A stretch of DNA of 64,000 bases, from contig NZ_RKLP01000013.1 of assembly GCF_004011865.1 (NCBI RefSeq), forward strand, positions 143,467 to 207,466. Reading direction: 5' to 3'. The position numbers and the translations under genes were made by a program. The DNA is from Prescottella agglutinans. GTDB lineage: Bacteria > Actinomycetota > Actinomycetes > Mycobacteriales > Mycobacteriaceae. Positions 10,187 through 17,582 of the stretch are shown here, one piece after another. Positions within the stretch are counted from its first letter, which is position 1; every line of letters starts with the position of its first letter. Below the pieces are notes generated by a model. That model had not been told where the DNA came from. It saw nothing but the letters and a program-made list of their open reading frames with translations, and made no database searches.

Positions 10187-10318
10187 ATGAGTGTGTCGTT
10201 TCTGAACGCAACAGCGACCATGCTGAACAGTCTCCTGACCGATGTGTGGAGCGGATCGTGGATGCCCGGAGTCGTAGGCCTCACCGGTTCCCTGGGTGGC
10301 CTGCTCGAAATGAGCTGA
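10187..10318 (+). CDS. Small hydrophobic peptide 1 of a five-peptide cluster (43 aa)
   Basis: An unrecognised 43-residue peptide. It has no Arg, Lys, His or Cys, one Asp and one Glu, two Trp and many Gly, Ser and Leu. It has no signal peptide with a basic start; the whole chain looks amphipathic-helical with a Gly-rich C-terminal part (VVGLTGSLGGLLE). The ATG is preceded by GAGGGTGGG. The ATG at 10151 would extend it, but its ribosome site directly abuts the start. It is the first member of a set with the same composition, so it is considered real despite its length. A PorA/PorH-like role is only inferred from character. Confidence 0.55.
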   Translation: MSVSFLNATATMLNSLLTDVWSGSWMPGVVGLTGSLGGLLEMS

Positions 10319-10365
10319 CCGCAGCGCGTGTCGTCGCACCAATCTCTGAGAATAGGAGTGGATGA

Positions 10366-10485
10366 ATGAAGCTGGGATCGCTTGCCCCCGTTCTGACGAA
10401 CGAACTCGTACAGATGATCACGGGCTATCTTGCTTTCATGCCATTGCAGCTGTCGGTCGACTTCGCCTGGAATATGCCCGGCTGA
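10366..10485 (+). CDS. Small hydrophobic peptide 2 (39 aa)
   Basis: An unrecognised 39-residue peptide with an AGGAG ribosome site 7 bases before its ATG. It contains no Arg, His or Cys, a single Lys at position 2, one Glu and one Asp. A hydrophobic helix (about residues 12-30, with ITGYLAFMPLQL) ends in an aromatic tail FAWNMPG. It lies 47 bases after peptide 1. A competing overlapping frame starting 4 bases upstream (10362) is Arg-rich and rejected. Confidence 0.6.
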   Translation: MKLGSLAPVLTNELVQMITGYLAFMPLQLSVDFAWNMPG

Positions 10486-10534
10486 GCCGGCTGACGACAG
10501 CAAATCGAAAAATTCGTAAGGAGAGTGAATCGTA

Positions 10535-10753
10535 GTGGATACCGGAAGTCTTGTTGACCTCGTCACGAGTGTTGACGTGGGTTCTCTGGCGGCGCCCATC
10601 GGTAATGGGCTCAACGGCATCGTCAATGCGATCTTCAATGTCGTCGGTGGCGTGATCGCCCTGTGGCCTGCGGGTTCGTCGGCTGTGGCCGGAAGCCTCG
10701 ACGCAGCCCTCGGCTCTGTCGGAACGGTCCTCGGCTCCATCGGCGGACAGTAA
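10535..10753 (+). CDS. Small hydrophobic peptide 3 (72 aa)
   Basis: The longest of the cluster, 72 residues from a GTG start with an AAGGAGA site 10 bases upstream. It is very rich in Gly, Ser, Val, Ala and Leu, with only three or four acidic residues and no Lys, Arg, His or Cys. A hydrophobic core (about 28-46, IVNAIFNVVGGVIALWPAG) could span a membrane, and its C-terminal part shows a Gly-Ser-Val/Leu periodicity (SLDAALGSVGTVLGSIGG). It has no cleavable signal peptide. No family is recognised; character is similar to the acidic helical corynebacterial porin subunits. Confidence 0.65.
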   Translation: MDTGSLVDLVTSVDVGSLAAPIGNGLNGIVNAIFNVVGGVIALWPAGSSAVAGSLDAALGSVGTVLGSIGGQ

Positions 10754-10768
10754 GAAGGAAGGGAAAAC

Positions 10769-10894
10769 ATGTTCGATCTATCTCTCACCTACAGTTCCGA
10801 TCTGGTCGGTTTCGGGTCCGTCGACCTCGTGGCCACGTTCGCTCAGTACCTGAATGCCCTGTCCCTGAACCCGTACCCGCCCCTCCCGATCTAG
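10769..10894 (+). CDS. Small hydrophobic peptide 4 (41 aa)
   Basis: An unrecognised 41-residue acidic peptide starting 15 bases after peptide 3, with an AGAAGGAAGGG ribosome site. It has three Asp and no Lys, Arg, His or Cys. An alternating hydrophobic pattern (DLVGFGSVDLVATFAQYL) is followed by a proline-rich end (NPYPPLPI). Confidence 0.6.
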   Translation: MFDLSLTYSSDLVGFGSVDLVATFAQYLNALSLNPYPPLPI

Positions 10895-10909
10895 CGAAAG
10901 GAATTCGAT

Positions 10910-11011
10910 ATGTTGCAGACGTATCTCAACGGGATGCTCAGCTACGTTGCCAACGCGCTGGGATTGGTCGGCATGGGAAGCAAGATTCTCAAGAATCCGC
11001 CCCAGAAGTAG
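10910..11011 (+). CDS. Small peptide 5 (33 aa)
   Basis: An unrecognised 33-residue peptide, 15 bases after peptide 4, with a GAAAGGA ribosome site. An N-terminal hydrophobic helix (LNGMLSYVANALGLVGMG) precedes a short basic tail with three Lys (KILKNPPQK). It is the only net-positive member; again no Arg, His or Cys. Regular spacing and individual ribosome sites suggest one polycistronic message for peptides 1-5. Confidence 0.6.
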   Translation: MLQTYLNGMLSYVANALGLVGMGSKILKNPPQK

Positions 11012-11080
11012 CCCGGATCGGCGTGAGTAGGAGACATAATGCCGCCATTGACGGTGGTGAGTGTCCTCGTGCTCGCTCTG

Positions 11081-11131
11081 CGAAACCGAGGCTCTCGCGC
11101 CCTATGGCGGGCGCGGGACGCCTCGGTTTCG
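11081..11131 (+). terminator. Terminator-like hairpin after the peptide cluster
   Basis: A perfect 12-bp outer stem CGAAACCGAGGC (11081-11092) / 11120-11131 encloses a smaller GCGCCC/GGGCGC hairpin and is followed by TGTTTG. It separates the peptide genes from the acyltransferase gene and could attenuate read-through. Confidence 0.6.
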
Positions 11132-11203
11132 TGTTTGTCGAACGAATGATTCTTCCGGGCGTGGGGGAAATCGGAAATTGCAGTCCAGCCGATGGGAGTG
11201 TCC

Positions 11204-12661
11204 ATGCCTTCGTCCGAACGGCCGGTCGCGGGGATCGAGCAGTTCAATCCACGCGACGCCGACTTCGTCTACAACGAGTCGGACGGACATCTCGGCCACC
11301 TGCTTGCCGTGTATCTCTTCGACACATCGCAGCAGCCGGCAGCCGAACTGTCACAGAACGACGCCGCCGATTGGGTGGCCGCGCGACTCGGTCACAACCG
11401 CATGTTCACGCACCGGATCCGCCGTGTGCCGTTGGGCCTCGCGCACCCCTACTGGGAGCCGATCGCGAACCTGGATCTGGACGAGCACGTCCGGGTACGA
11501 GTGATCACCGAATCCGGCTGGGCGCCAGTGCAACAGCATCTCGACACCCTGCTGACCTCGCGGATGGACCTCACCCGCCCGCCGTGGGAGCTGCACTTCC
11601 TCACCGGCATCACCGGGATCGACCGACACCCCGGTCGGCTGACCGCTGTGGTGCTCAAGGCCCACCACAGTGCGGGTGACGGGCTCGCGGTCTTGGAGCT
11701 GGCCGAGAAGATCTTCTCGGACGAGGTGTGTCCGGCGAGCCGTGTGCCGGCTACGCGTTTCCTGCGGGGACGCATGTTCGCCAGGTCGGTGCTGGGACTT
11801 CCCCGCCAGCTGTATCGCTTCGCCAAGGACGTTCCAGGCAACCGCGCCGCCGTCCATGCAGTGAACGACGCCGCGAAGTCCGGTCAGTGGATGGAGAACG
11901 TCGAACATCCCGCCATCCGGTTCAACGGCACGGTGAGCGGGTTCGGCTCCCTTGCGCCGATCACTCTGCCCGCGAGCGCGATTCGCCTTGTCAGGGAATC
12001 CGTTCCAGATGTCACCGCAAACGATGTTCTGCTTGCCGTAGTCGGGGGCGCTCTGGCGAGATACCTGGCCGAGAAGGGCGAGCCCCACGAGGGTTCGCTC
12101 GTCGCGATGGTCCCACGATCCATGCGCAAGGTGGAGGCGTGGGAGTCGGCAAACCAATTGGCCGTCATGGGCGTCGACATGCACACCGACATCACGGATC
12201 CCCTCGACCGGGTTGTCCGCGTTGCCCGGTCGTCCACGTCGGAGAAGATCCGCACCTCCAATATCGCAGTCCGACGACAGGCGGCCTCGATGGCGACCGC
12301 TCCGCCGCCGCTCCTGAGGCTGATGGCGTACTCGCGCAAGAAGATCACCCCGGACCTGACCCGCCCGCGTTATCAGCACACGATGGTGAGCAACATGCCC
12401 TTCTCGATCGAGGGCTTCACACTCAACGGCGCACCGGCCGCGGCGGTGATCGGTGCCCAACCGCCTGTCGACGGAGACGGCCTGCGTCACTTCGTCGTCA
12501 CGGCTGCCGGTGGCAACCTGATGCTCACCGTGGTCGCCGACTCGGCGACGATGCCCGACCTGGACCACTACCTGGACCTGGTTCGTACGAGTCTCGCCGA
12601 ACTCGAGGAGGCCGCGGCCGGTACGACGAAACCGAGTCGGTCCGAAGAGGTTGCCTCTTGA
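11204..12661 (+). CDS. Wax ester synthase / diacylglycerol acyltransferase (WS/DGAT) family protein
   Basis: A 485-residue acyltransferase. The catalytic HHxxxDG motif is present as HHSAGDG (residues 154-160), and PPWELHF (about 126-132) is a second family landmark. The C-terminal WES-acyltransferase domain contains the SNMPFS motif. Members transfer acyl groups from acyl-CoA to long-chain alcohols or diacylglycerol to make storage lipids; some paralogues act on other alcohols. Start: ATG at 11204 with GGGAGTG upstream; an ATG at 11192 is possible. It follows the peptide cluster with a hairpin between. A link to the peptides (for example lipid modification) is speculative. Confidence 0.85.
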   Translation: MPSSERPVAGIEQFNPRDADFVYNESDGHLGHLLAVYLFDTSQQPAAELSQNDAADWVAARLGHNRMFTHRIRRVPLGLAHPYWEPIANLDLDEHVRVRVITESGWAPVQQHLDTLLTSRMDLTRPPWELHFLTGITGIDRHPGRLTAVVLKAHHSAGDGLAVLELAEKIFSDEVCPASRVPATRFLRGRMFARSVLGLPRQLYRFAKDVPGNRAAVHAVNDAAKSGQWMENVEHPAIRFNGTVSGFGSLAPITLPASAIRLVRESVPDVTANDVLLAVVGGALARYLAEKGEPHEGSLVAMVPRSMRKVEAWESANQLAVMGVDMHTDITDPLDRVVRVARSSTSEKIRTSNIAVRRQAASMATAPPPLLRLMAYSRKKITPDLTRPRYQHTMVSNMPFSIEGFTLNGAPAAAVIGAQPPVDGDGLRHFVVTAAGGNLMLTVVADSATMPDLDHYLDLVRTSLAELEEAAAGTTKPSRSEEVAS

Positions 12662-12774
12662 CCGGATCTACCACAGGTGCACAACCTGCCTGCTCGAGCT
12701 CGCGCCGCCCGCGCGTCTTCGCCGCTAGTCTGATACCGAACGTGCCGCACCACACGAGCTGATCGGAGTGGACG

Positions 12775-13626
12775 ATGTCACCAGCTAACGAGACCAGGCC
12801 GGTGATCGTGGGCGTCGACGGATCCGACGCCGCGATCCATGCCGTGAAGTGGGCCGCCGTCGAGGCGCACGCCCGCAAGGTGCCGCTCAAACTGGTGCAC
12901 GTCATCGACACCGAGAACGACTTCCCGTTCGTCGCCGACGATCTCGAAGAGGAAGAGGCGTTCGGGCGCGACGCGCTGAAGTCGGCCCGGGAGGCGGCCA
13001 CCGTCGAGGACTACACCGTCGACGTCGAGGTCGAACTTCTCCGCGGCCGCGTCAACCGGGCGTTCGTCGATCTGTCCGAACACGCGAGCCTGCTCGTCGT
13101 CGGCTCCGTCGGCACCGGATTCTTCGCCCGCATGGTGCTCGGCTCGACCGCGCTGTCGCTCGCGCACCACGCCAAGTGCACGGTCGCGGTGGTCCGCGGC
13201 GCCGAGGGCAGCCCCGTACCGCCCACATCCGGCGCGGTCATCGCCGGCGTCGACCATTCCGACAGCGCCGACATCGTCGTCGGGACCGCGATGCAGGAGG
13301 CGTCCATTCGGCACGCCGAGATGATGGCGATCCACGCGCGCCGCCGCCGCGGCAGCAAGGAGGCCGACGAGGAGGCGCGCGGCCGAATCGACCGGTTGAT
13401 CGCCACGTGGGGAGCGAAGTTCCCGTCGGTGCAGGTCGAAACCGTCATCGCGGAGGCCGGGCCCACCAAGCACCTGGTGTCGCTCAGTGCGACCGCCCGG
13501 GTGATCGTCGTCGGCAGTCGCGGACTCGGCGGGTTCGAGGCGGCGGTGCTGGGGTCCACCAGCCAATCGCTGCTCTACCACGCACAGTGCCCGGTGATCA
13601 TCGCCCGCTCCCGCGTCGCACCCTGA
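12775..13626 (+). CDS. Universal stress protein with two USP domains
   Basis: A 283-residue tandem USP protein. Both halves carry the ATP-binding signature G-2x-G-9x-G-S/T: GSVGTGFFARMVLGST in domain 1 and GSRGLGGFEAAVLGSTS in domain 2. Each domain opens with the strand VIVGVDGSD / VIAGVDHSD. Length and organisation match mycobacterial two-domain USPs linked to stress and dormancy, which bind ATP or cAMP. The ATG follows a GGAGTGGACG site. It is followed after 11 bases by an Lrp-type regulator, so the two may be co-transcribed. Confidence 0.9.
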   Translation: MSPANETRPVIVGVDGSDAAIHAVKWAAVEAHARKVPLKLVHVIDTENDFPFVADDLEEEEAFGRDALKSAREAATVEDYTVDVEVELLRGRVNRAFVDLSEHASLLVVGSVGTGFFARMVLGSTALSLAHHAKCTVAVVRGAEGSPVPPTSGAVIAGVDHSDSADIVVGTAMQEASIRHAEMMAIHARRRRGSKEADEEARGRIDRLIATWGAKFPSVQVETVIAEAGPTKHLVSLSATARVIVVGSRGLGGFEAAVLGSTSQSLLYHAQCPVIIARSRVAP

Positions 13627-13637
13627 CCGGCAGTGTC

Positions 13638-14120
13638 ATGGACCGCGGTGGGCACCGACTCGACGCGCTCGACGTCGACCTGATCGCGCGGCTGCGCGCC
13701 GAACCGCGGATCGGGATGCTCGAACTGTCGCGGCAGGCCGGCATCGCGCGGGCCACGGTGCAGGCCCGGCTGCGCCGCCTCGAGGAGGCCGGTGTCGTCA
13801 CCGGGTACGGACCCGAGATCGATTTGCGCACAGCCGGATACCCCGTCCAGGCGTTCGTCACGCTGGAGATCGCGCAGGGCTCGCTGGGGCAGCTCACGAA
13901 GGAACTCGAGGAGTACCCGGAGGTGGTCCAGGCGTGGGCGACCACCGGCGTCGGCGACGTCCTGTGCCGGGTGGCCGCGGCGTCGCACGACGACCTGCAG
14001 GCCCTGCTGATCGAGCTGCACCACTCGGCGACGGTCGCGCGGTCGGTGTCGGTGGTGGTGCTGTCGGAGGTGGTGCCGTTCCGGGCGCTGCCGCTGCTCG
14101 CGAAGTCGGTCGAGCGCTAG
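13638..14120 (+). CDS. Lrp/AsnC family transcriptional regulator
   Basis: A 160-residue feast/famine regulator. The N-terminal winged helix-turn-helix is LDALDVDLIARLRAEPRIGMLELSR then ARATVQARLRRLEEAGVV. The C-terminal RAM (alpha/beta ligand-binding) domain follows, with the conserved effector-site region around VVQAWATTGVGDVLCRV. Start: ATG at 13638, 11 bases after the usp stop; this frame stays open far upstream inside usp, which is ignored. Its stop overlaps the stop of the convergent SRPBCC gene in a shared CTAG. The ligand is probably an amino acid. Confidence 0.85.
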   Translation: MDRGGHRLDALDVDLIARLRAEPRIGMLELSRQAGIARATVQARLRRLEEAGVVTGYGPEIDLRTAGYPVQAFVTLEIAQGSLGQLTKELEEYPEVVQAWATTGVGDVLCRVAAASHDDLQALLIELHHSATVARSVSVVVLSEVVPFRALPLLAKSVER

Positions 14121-14620
14121 CCGAGGTCGGCGGCCAGCGCCCGGTAGTACTCGCTCTGCGCTGGGAAGTAGTCCCCGAACTCGGGGAGCGCCCGCTCCTG
14201 CCGCGCCGCGACCAGCATGTCCAGGTAGTACTCCCATCCGGGCCCCACCTCGGCGACTGTGTCGACGGGGATGCCGTGGTGCGTGAGGCTCAGCTCGGTG
14301 GCCCCGTCCACCTCACGCAGATCGGCGGACAGGCGCCAGGACCCGCCCGGATCGGTCACGGACAGCGCGAGGTGCCGCGGCGGTTCGCATCCGTCGATGA
14401 GCATCTCACTCCACGGCTTGTCCTCCTCGAACGCCAACTGGACGCGGATGGTGTTGCCGGCGCCCGGCTCTCCCTCCCACGGGCCGAACCAGGTGGCGGT
14501 CCTCTCCGATTCGGTGATGCTGGCCCAGACGTCGGCGATCGGTGCGTCGAACGTACGCGTGATGCGCAGGTCGACCCCGTCGAGTGCGCGGTCGAGGGCG
14601 CCTTGCGGTTGTGGATCCAT
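14117..14620 (-). CDS. SRPBCC / AHSA1-family protein
   Basis: A 167-residue Aha1-C-terminal-like (SRPBCC) protein: LRITRTFDAPIADVWASITESERTATWFGPW is the typical opening, followed by a beta-sheet with TELSLTHHGIP and the closing helix GPGWEYYLDMLVAARQ. Proteins of this family bind lipophilic ligands; ArsR-linked members are common but no ArsR gene is adjacent. Start: ATG at 14620, no strong ribosome site. It is convergent with the Lrp gene with a 4-base overlap of stop codons. Confidence 0.8.
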   Translation of the reverse strand: MDPQPQGALDRALDGVDLRITRTFDAPIADVWASITESERTATWFGPWEGEPGAGNTIRVQLAFEEDKPWSEMLIDGCEPPRHLALSVTDPGGSWRLSADLREVDGATELSLTHHGIPVDTVAEVGPGWEYYLDMLVAARQERALPEFGDYFPAQSEYYRALAADLG

Positions 14621-14663
14621 CGGCTCTGCCTTCCCTACGTCGAGGCCGGGTGGGCGCGCCTTT

Positions 14664-14925
14664 TCACTCGCCCTCACCCAGCTTGTCCTCCCCGCGGCGG
14701 CGGAAGAAGCCGAATCCGGGAACTCCGATGATCGCCTGCCGCACGTCCTTGACCACTTCGAGCAGTTCGTCGGCGACGGCGGCCGACCGCGCCGCCGACC
14801 CGACGACCACCTCCGTCGACGAACTCGGCGGTGTCGACGGACCACCGCGCCGCCTTCCACACCTGGGTGAGCAACGACGACGGGGCGGGCACGCGCGGCA
14901 GCATCCGCACATCGTGCCCGAGCAT
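14664..14925 (-). pseudogene. Small unknown gene split by a one-base frameshift
   Basis: Two overlapping minus-strand frames together read as one protein of about 86 residues. The N-terminal part (MLPRVPAPSSLLTQVWKAAR, then WSVDTAEFVD) is in one frame. The C-terminal part (ADELLEVVKDVRQAIIGVPG, then FGFFRRRGEDKLGEGE) is in the next. Removing one base from the GG at about 14813-14814 joins them into a single helical, coiled-coil-like protein with a basic tail. Either the gene is broken or there is a sequencing error. No family name can be given. It sits between the SRPBCC gene and the divergent ogt. Confidence 0.45.
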
Positions 14926-14961
14926 CGCGGAGTGTCGGTGCCTGCTGGGAGGATCGGAATC

Positions 14962-15465
14962 GTGGATGCCGAACACACCGTCGTCGATTCGCCCGTCGGG
15001 CCGCTGACACTGGTCCGCAACCCCGAGGGCCTGTGCGGGCTGTACATGCACCTGCAGCGGCACCTGCCCGACAGCGGGCGGTTCGGCCCGCGCGTCGACA
15101 CCGGCTTCGACGACGTCACCGCGCAGTTGGCCGAGTACTTCGCGGGCAATCGGACCGAGTTCACGGTGCCGCTCGCGCCGCGGGGCACCGAGTTCCAGCA
15201 GCGGGTGTGGGCCGCGCTGCGGACCATTCCGTACGGCGAGACCTGGACGTATATGCAGCTCGCGGAGCATCTCGGCAACCCGGCAGCGATCCGCGCCGTC
15301 GCCGCCGCCAACGGCCGGAACCCGATCGGCATCATCGTCCCGTGCCACCGCGTGGTCGGCAGCGACGGCTCGCTCACCGGCTACGCCGGCGGGCTCGAGC
15401 GCAAGCAGTTCCTGCTGGATCTGGAGAGCCCGGCGTCCGTGGGAATCCAGGATGGACTGTTCTGA
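14962..15465 (+). CDS. ogt: Methylated-DNA--[protein]-cysteine S-methyltransferase
   Basis: A 167-residue O6-alkylguanine-DNA alkyltransferase. The acceptor motif IIVPCHRV has Cys128, preceded by the DNA-binding helix block (YGETWTYMQLAEHLGNPAAIRAVAAANGRNPI), and GYAGGLERKQFLL closes the domain. It removes methyl groups from O6-methylguanine by suicidal transfer. Start: GTG at 14962 with a GGGAGGA site 8 bases upstream. It is the first gene of a seven-gene alkylation-repair operon; its 3' end overlaps the sigma-factor gene by 14 bases. Confidence 0.9.
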   Translation: MDAEHTVVDSPVGPLTLVRNPEGLCGLYMHLQRHLPDSGRFGPRVDTGFDDVTAQLAEYFAGNRTEFTVPLAPRGTEFQQRVWAALRTIPYGETWTYMQLAEHLGNPAAIRAVAAANGRNPIGIIVPCHRVVGSDGSLTGYAGGLERKQFLLDLESPASVGIQDGLF

Positions 15466-16018
15466 CGCGGATCGAACCTCACGTTCCGGCGCCCCGGAGC
15501 GTCTACCCGGTGTGGGACTGAAACCGTTCGAGAACATCGTCACCGAGCACGGGCCGGTGGTGTTGCGGGTGTGCCGCGCACTGCTCGGTCCCGTCGACGC
15601 CGACGACGCCTGGTCCGAGACGTTCCTGGCGGCGCTGCGGGCGTACCCCGACCTGGCGCCGACCGCCAATGTCGAGGCGTGGCTGGTGACCATCGCGCAC
15701 CGTAAGGCCGTCGACGTGCACCGGGTGCGGCAGCGGACGCCCGTCCCGACCGACGACCTGCCGGACCGGGCGTCGCCGCGGGACCTGCCCGGCACGTGGA
15801 ACCACGAACTGTGGGACGCGCTGGCCGACCTGCCGTTCACGCAGCGGGCCGCCGTCGTCTACCACCACCTGGCCGGACTCCCGTACGCGGAGGTCGCGGC
15901 GATCCTCGGCAACAGCACCGACGCGGCCCGCCGCGCCGCTTCCGACGGCATCGCCCGGCTCCGCCGCACCTACCCGGCCGACACCGCACCATTCGCACAG
16001 GAAGGAGCCGTCCGATGA
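15452..16018 (+). CDS. ECF-type RNA polymerase sigma factor in the alkylation-repair operon
   Basis: A 188-residue sigma-70 family protein. Region 2 covers about residues 25-95 (ENIVTEHGPVVLRVCRALLG, then NVEAWLVTIAHRKAVDVHR). Region 4 covers about 125-178 (LADLPFTQRAAVVYHHLAGL then YAEVAAILGNSTDAARRAAS). It has the size of ECF sigma factors, with no anti-sigma gene next to it. It overlaps ogt by 14 bases upstream and the second methyltransferase by 4 downstream. ATG at 15452 is used; GTG at 15512 is an alternative that would avoid the overlap. It probably drives this operon and perhaps other repair genes, replacing the transcription-activating part of Ada. Confidence 0.8.
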   Translation: MDCSDADRTSRSGAPERLPGVGLKPFENIVTEHGPVVLRVCRALLGPVDADDAWSETFLAALRAYPDLAPTANVEAWLVTIAHRKAVDVHRVRQRTPVPTDDLPDRASPRDLPGTWNHELWDALADLPFTQRAAVVYHHLAGLPYAEVAAILGNSTDAARRAASDGIARLRRTYPADTAPFAQEGAVR

Positions 16019-16602
16019 GTGTCCTCCCCACCCCGAGCGTGGACCCTGCGGACCTGAGCCGCCTGCACGCCCGCCTCGCCGCCGCCGCCGACCGCGACGG
16101 CCTGCTCGACCTCGCCTACCGGTCCGTCGACACCCCCGTCGGACGGCTGCTGCTCGCCGCCACCGACGTCGGACTGGTCCGGGTCGCGTACCCGCGCGAG
16201 GACCACGACGCGGTACTGGCGATGCTGGCCGAGCGGGTGAGCCCGCGCATCCTCGAGGCCCCGGCCCGGCTGGACGCCGCCGCCCGGCAACTCGACGAGT
16301 ACTTCGAACACCGGCGCACCCGCTTCGACGTCCCGCTGGACCTGCGGCTGTCCAGCGGCTTCCGCCGTGCGGTGCTCACCCGACTGCCCGACATCGCGTA
16401 CGGCAGCACCGCCAGCTACGCGCAGGTGGCCGAGGCCGCCGGCAGCCCCCGCGCCGTCCGTGCCGTCGGCACGGCGTGCGCCACCAACCCGCTGCCGCTG
16501 TTCGTGCCGTGCCACCGGGTGGTGCGCAGCGACGGCAGCATGGGTCAGTACGCGGGCGGCGCCGACACCAAGCGCGCCCTGCTGACCCTGGAGGCGGCAT
16601 GA
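16015..16602 (+). CDS. Second methylated-DNA--cysteine S-methyltransferase, N-terminally extended
   Basis: A 195-residue methyltransferase with acceptor Cys166 in FVPCHRVV and the helix block YGSTASYAQVAEAAGSPRAVRAVGTACATNP. An N-terminal extension of about 30 residues (SRLHARLAAAADRDGLLDLA) before the AdaB-like domain is typical of an actinobacterial subgroup that accompanies ECF sigma factors. The start ATG overlaps the sigma stop (ATGA), with GGAAGGAG upstream. Two paralogous suicide methyltransferases in one operon suggest different substrates or regulatory sensing by one of them. Confidence 0.85.
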   Translation: MSVLPTPSVDPADLSRLHARLAAAADRDGLLDLAYRSVDTPVGRLLLAATDVGLVRVAYPREDHDAVLAMLAERVSPRILEAPARLDAAARQLDEYFEHRRTRFDVPLDLRLSSGFRRAVLTRLPDIAYGSTASYAQVAEAAGSPRAVRAVGTACATNPLPLFVPCHRVVRSDGSMGQYAGGADTKRALLTLEAA

Positions 16603-17312
16603 CCACGCTCACCGAGCGCGTCGAGGCGCTCGACTGGACACCCCTCCTCGACGAACTCGACCGGTCCGGGGGCGCGCAGAGCGTGCGTCCGGTCCTCACC
16701 GCCGCCGAGTGCCGCGCCGTCGCCGACCTCTACGACGACGCGGGCCTGTTCCGGTCGACGGTCGACATGGCGCAGCACCGCTACGGCTCCGGCCAGTACC
16801 GCTACTTCGACTACCCGCTGCCGGCGTCGATCGCGGAGCTGCGGTCGGTGTTCTACGTGAAACTGCTTCCGGTGGCGCGGGAGTGGGCGTGGCGCCTGGG
16901 TCGCCCGGCGCCGTGGCCCGACACTCTCGACGAGTGGCTCGTGATGTGTCACGCTGCCGGGCAGGTGCGGCCCACCCCGCTGATCCTGCGGTACGGACCG
17001 GGCGACTGGAACGCCCTGCACCGAGACCTGTACGGCGAGTTGGTGTTTCCGCTGCAGGTGGTGATCGGGCTCGACGAACCCGATGTCGACCACGAGGGCG
17101 GCGAGTTCCTGCTCGTCGAGCAGCGCGCCCGGGCGCAGTCCCGCGGCACCGCGACCGTGCTGCGGCAGGGGCACGCCTTCGCCTTCACCACCAACGACCG
17201 CCCGGTGCAGTCGACGCGAGGATGGTCCGCGGCCCCGATGCGGCATGGCGTAAGTACGGTGCGCAGCGGTGCCCGGCGCACCCTCGGCCTCGTCCTGCAC
17301 GACGCGGAGTGA
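16599..17312 (+). CDS. 2-oxoglutarate/Fe(II)-dependent oxygenase
   Basis: A 237-residue member of the 2OG-Fe(II) oxygenase superfamily. Candidate iron ligands are His141 and Asp143 (LHRDLYGE) and His216 (MRHGVST), and Arg227 is the likely 2OG-binding residue. It is not AlkB by sequence; it resembles proline-hydroxylase-type oxygenases of the COG3826 type often found beside alkylation-repair genes. Start ATG overlaps the previous stop by 4 bases. By context it may repair alkylated DNA or modify a protein; the substrate is unproven. Confidence 0.75.
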   Translation: MTTLTERVEALDWTPLLDELDRSGGAQSVRPVLTAAECRAVADLYDDAGLFRSTVDMAQHRYGSGQYRYFDYPLPASIAELRSVFYVKLLPVAREWAWRLGRPAPWPDTLDEWLVMCHAAGQVRPTPLILRYGPGDWNALHRDLYGELVFPLQVVIGLDEPDVDHEGGEFLLVEQRARAQSRGTATVLRQGHAFAFTTNDRPVQSTRGWSAAPMRHGVSTVRSGARRTLGLVLHDAE

Positions 17313-17318
17313 CCGGCC

Positions 17319-17582
17319 ATGTACACACTGATCGGTAGGGACGGGAAGCCGTACGAGAGCGCCACTCCCGGCACGCTCGGCGGTCACCGGAAGGATCGCA
17401 TCTACGGCACGCTGGACTGCCCCGGCGCGGCCCGTGCCATCGCCCGCGGTGGCTACGTGACGCAACGCGTCTTCTTCGCCGACGAGGACACCGCGATCGC
17501 CGCCGGCTACCGGCCGTGCGCGGTGTGCCTGCGTCGGAAGTACGACGTGTGGAAGGCCTACAGCCGGAAGGGAAGTCGGTAG
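17319..17582 (+). CDS. Free-standing Ada-type zinc-binding domain protein
   Basis: An 87-residue protein that is essentially only the metal-binding domain found at the N-terminus of Ada: VFFADEDTAIAAGYRPCAVC lies at about residues 51-70. Cys67 and Cys70 form the CxxC pair and Cys34 (LDCPGA) a third ligand; the fourth Ada cysteine is not evident, and His23 might replace it. In Ada this domain senses methylphosphotriesters by transferring the methyl group to a cysteine. Here it is a separate gene, 6 bases after the oxygenase and directly before alkB, so it may be the operon's methylation sensor. Confidence 0.75.
   Translation: MYTLIGRDGKPYESATPGTLGGHRKDRIYGTLDCPGAARAIARGGYVTQRVFFADEDTAIAAGYRPCAVCLRRKYDVWKAYSRKGSR

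Noticed and set aside
10362..10535. Alternative overlapping frame starting 4 bases before peptide 2
   Set aside because: The product is Arg-rich and hydrophilic; the ribosome site spacing and composition favour the frame starting at 10366.
11039..11149. A possible sixth small gene (36 codons, TAGGAG ribosome site) after the peptide cluster
   Set aside because: Its product is Arg-rich and contains Cys, unlike the other five, and most of the frame is the terminator-like hairpin at 11081-11131.
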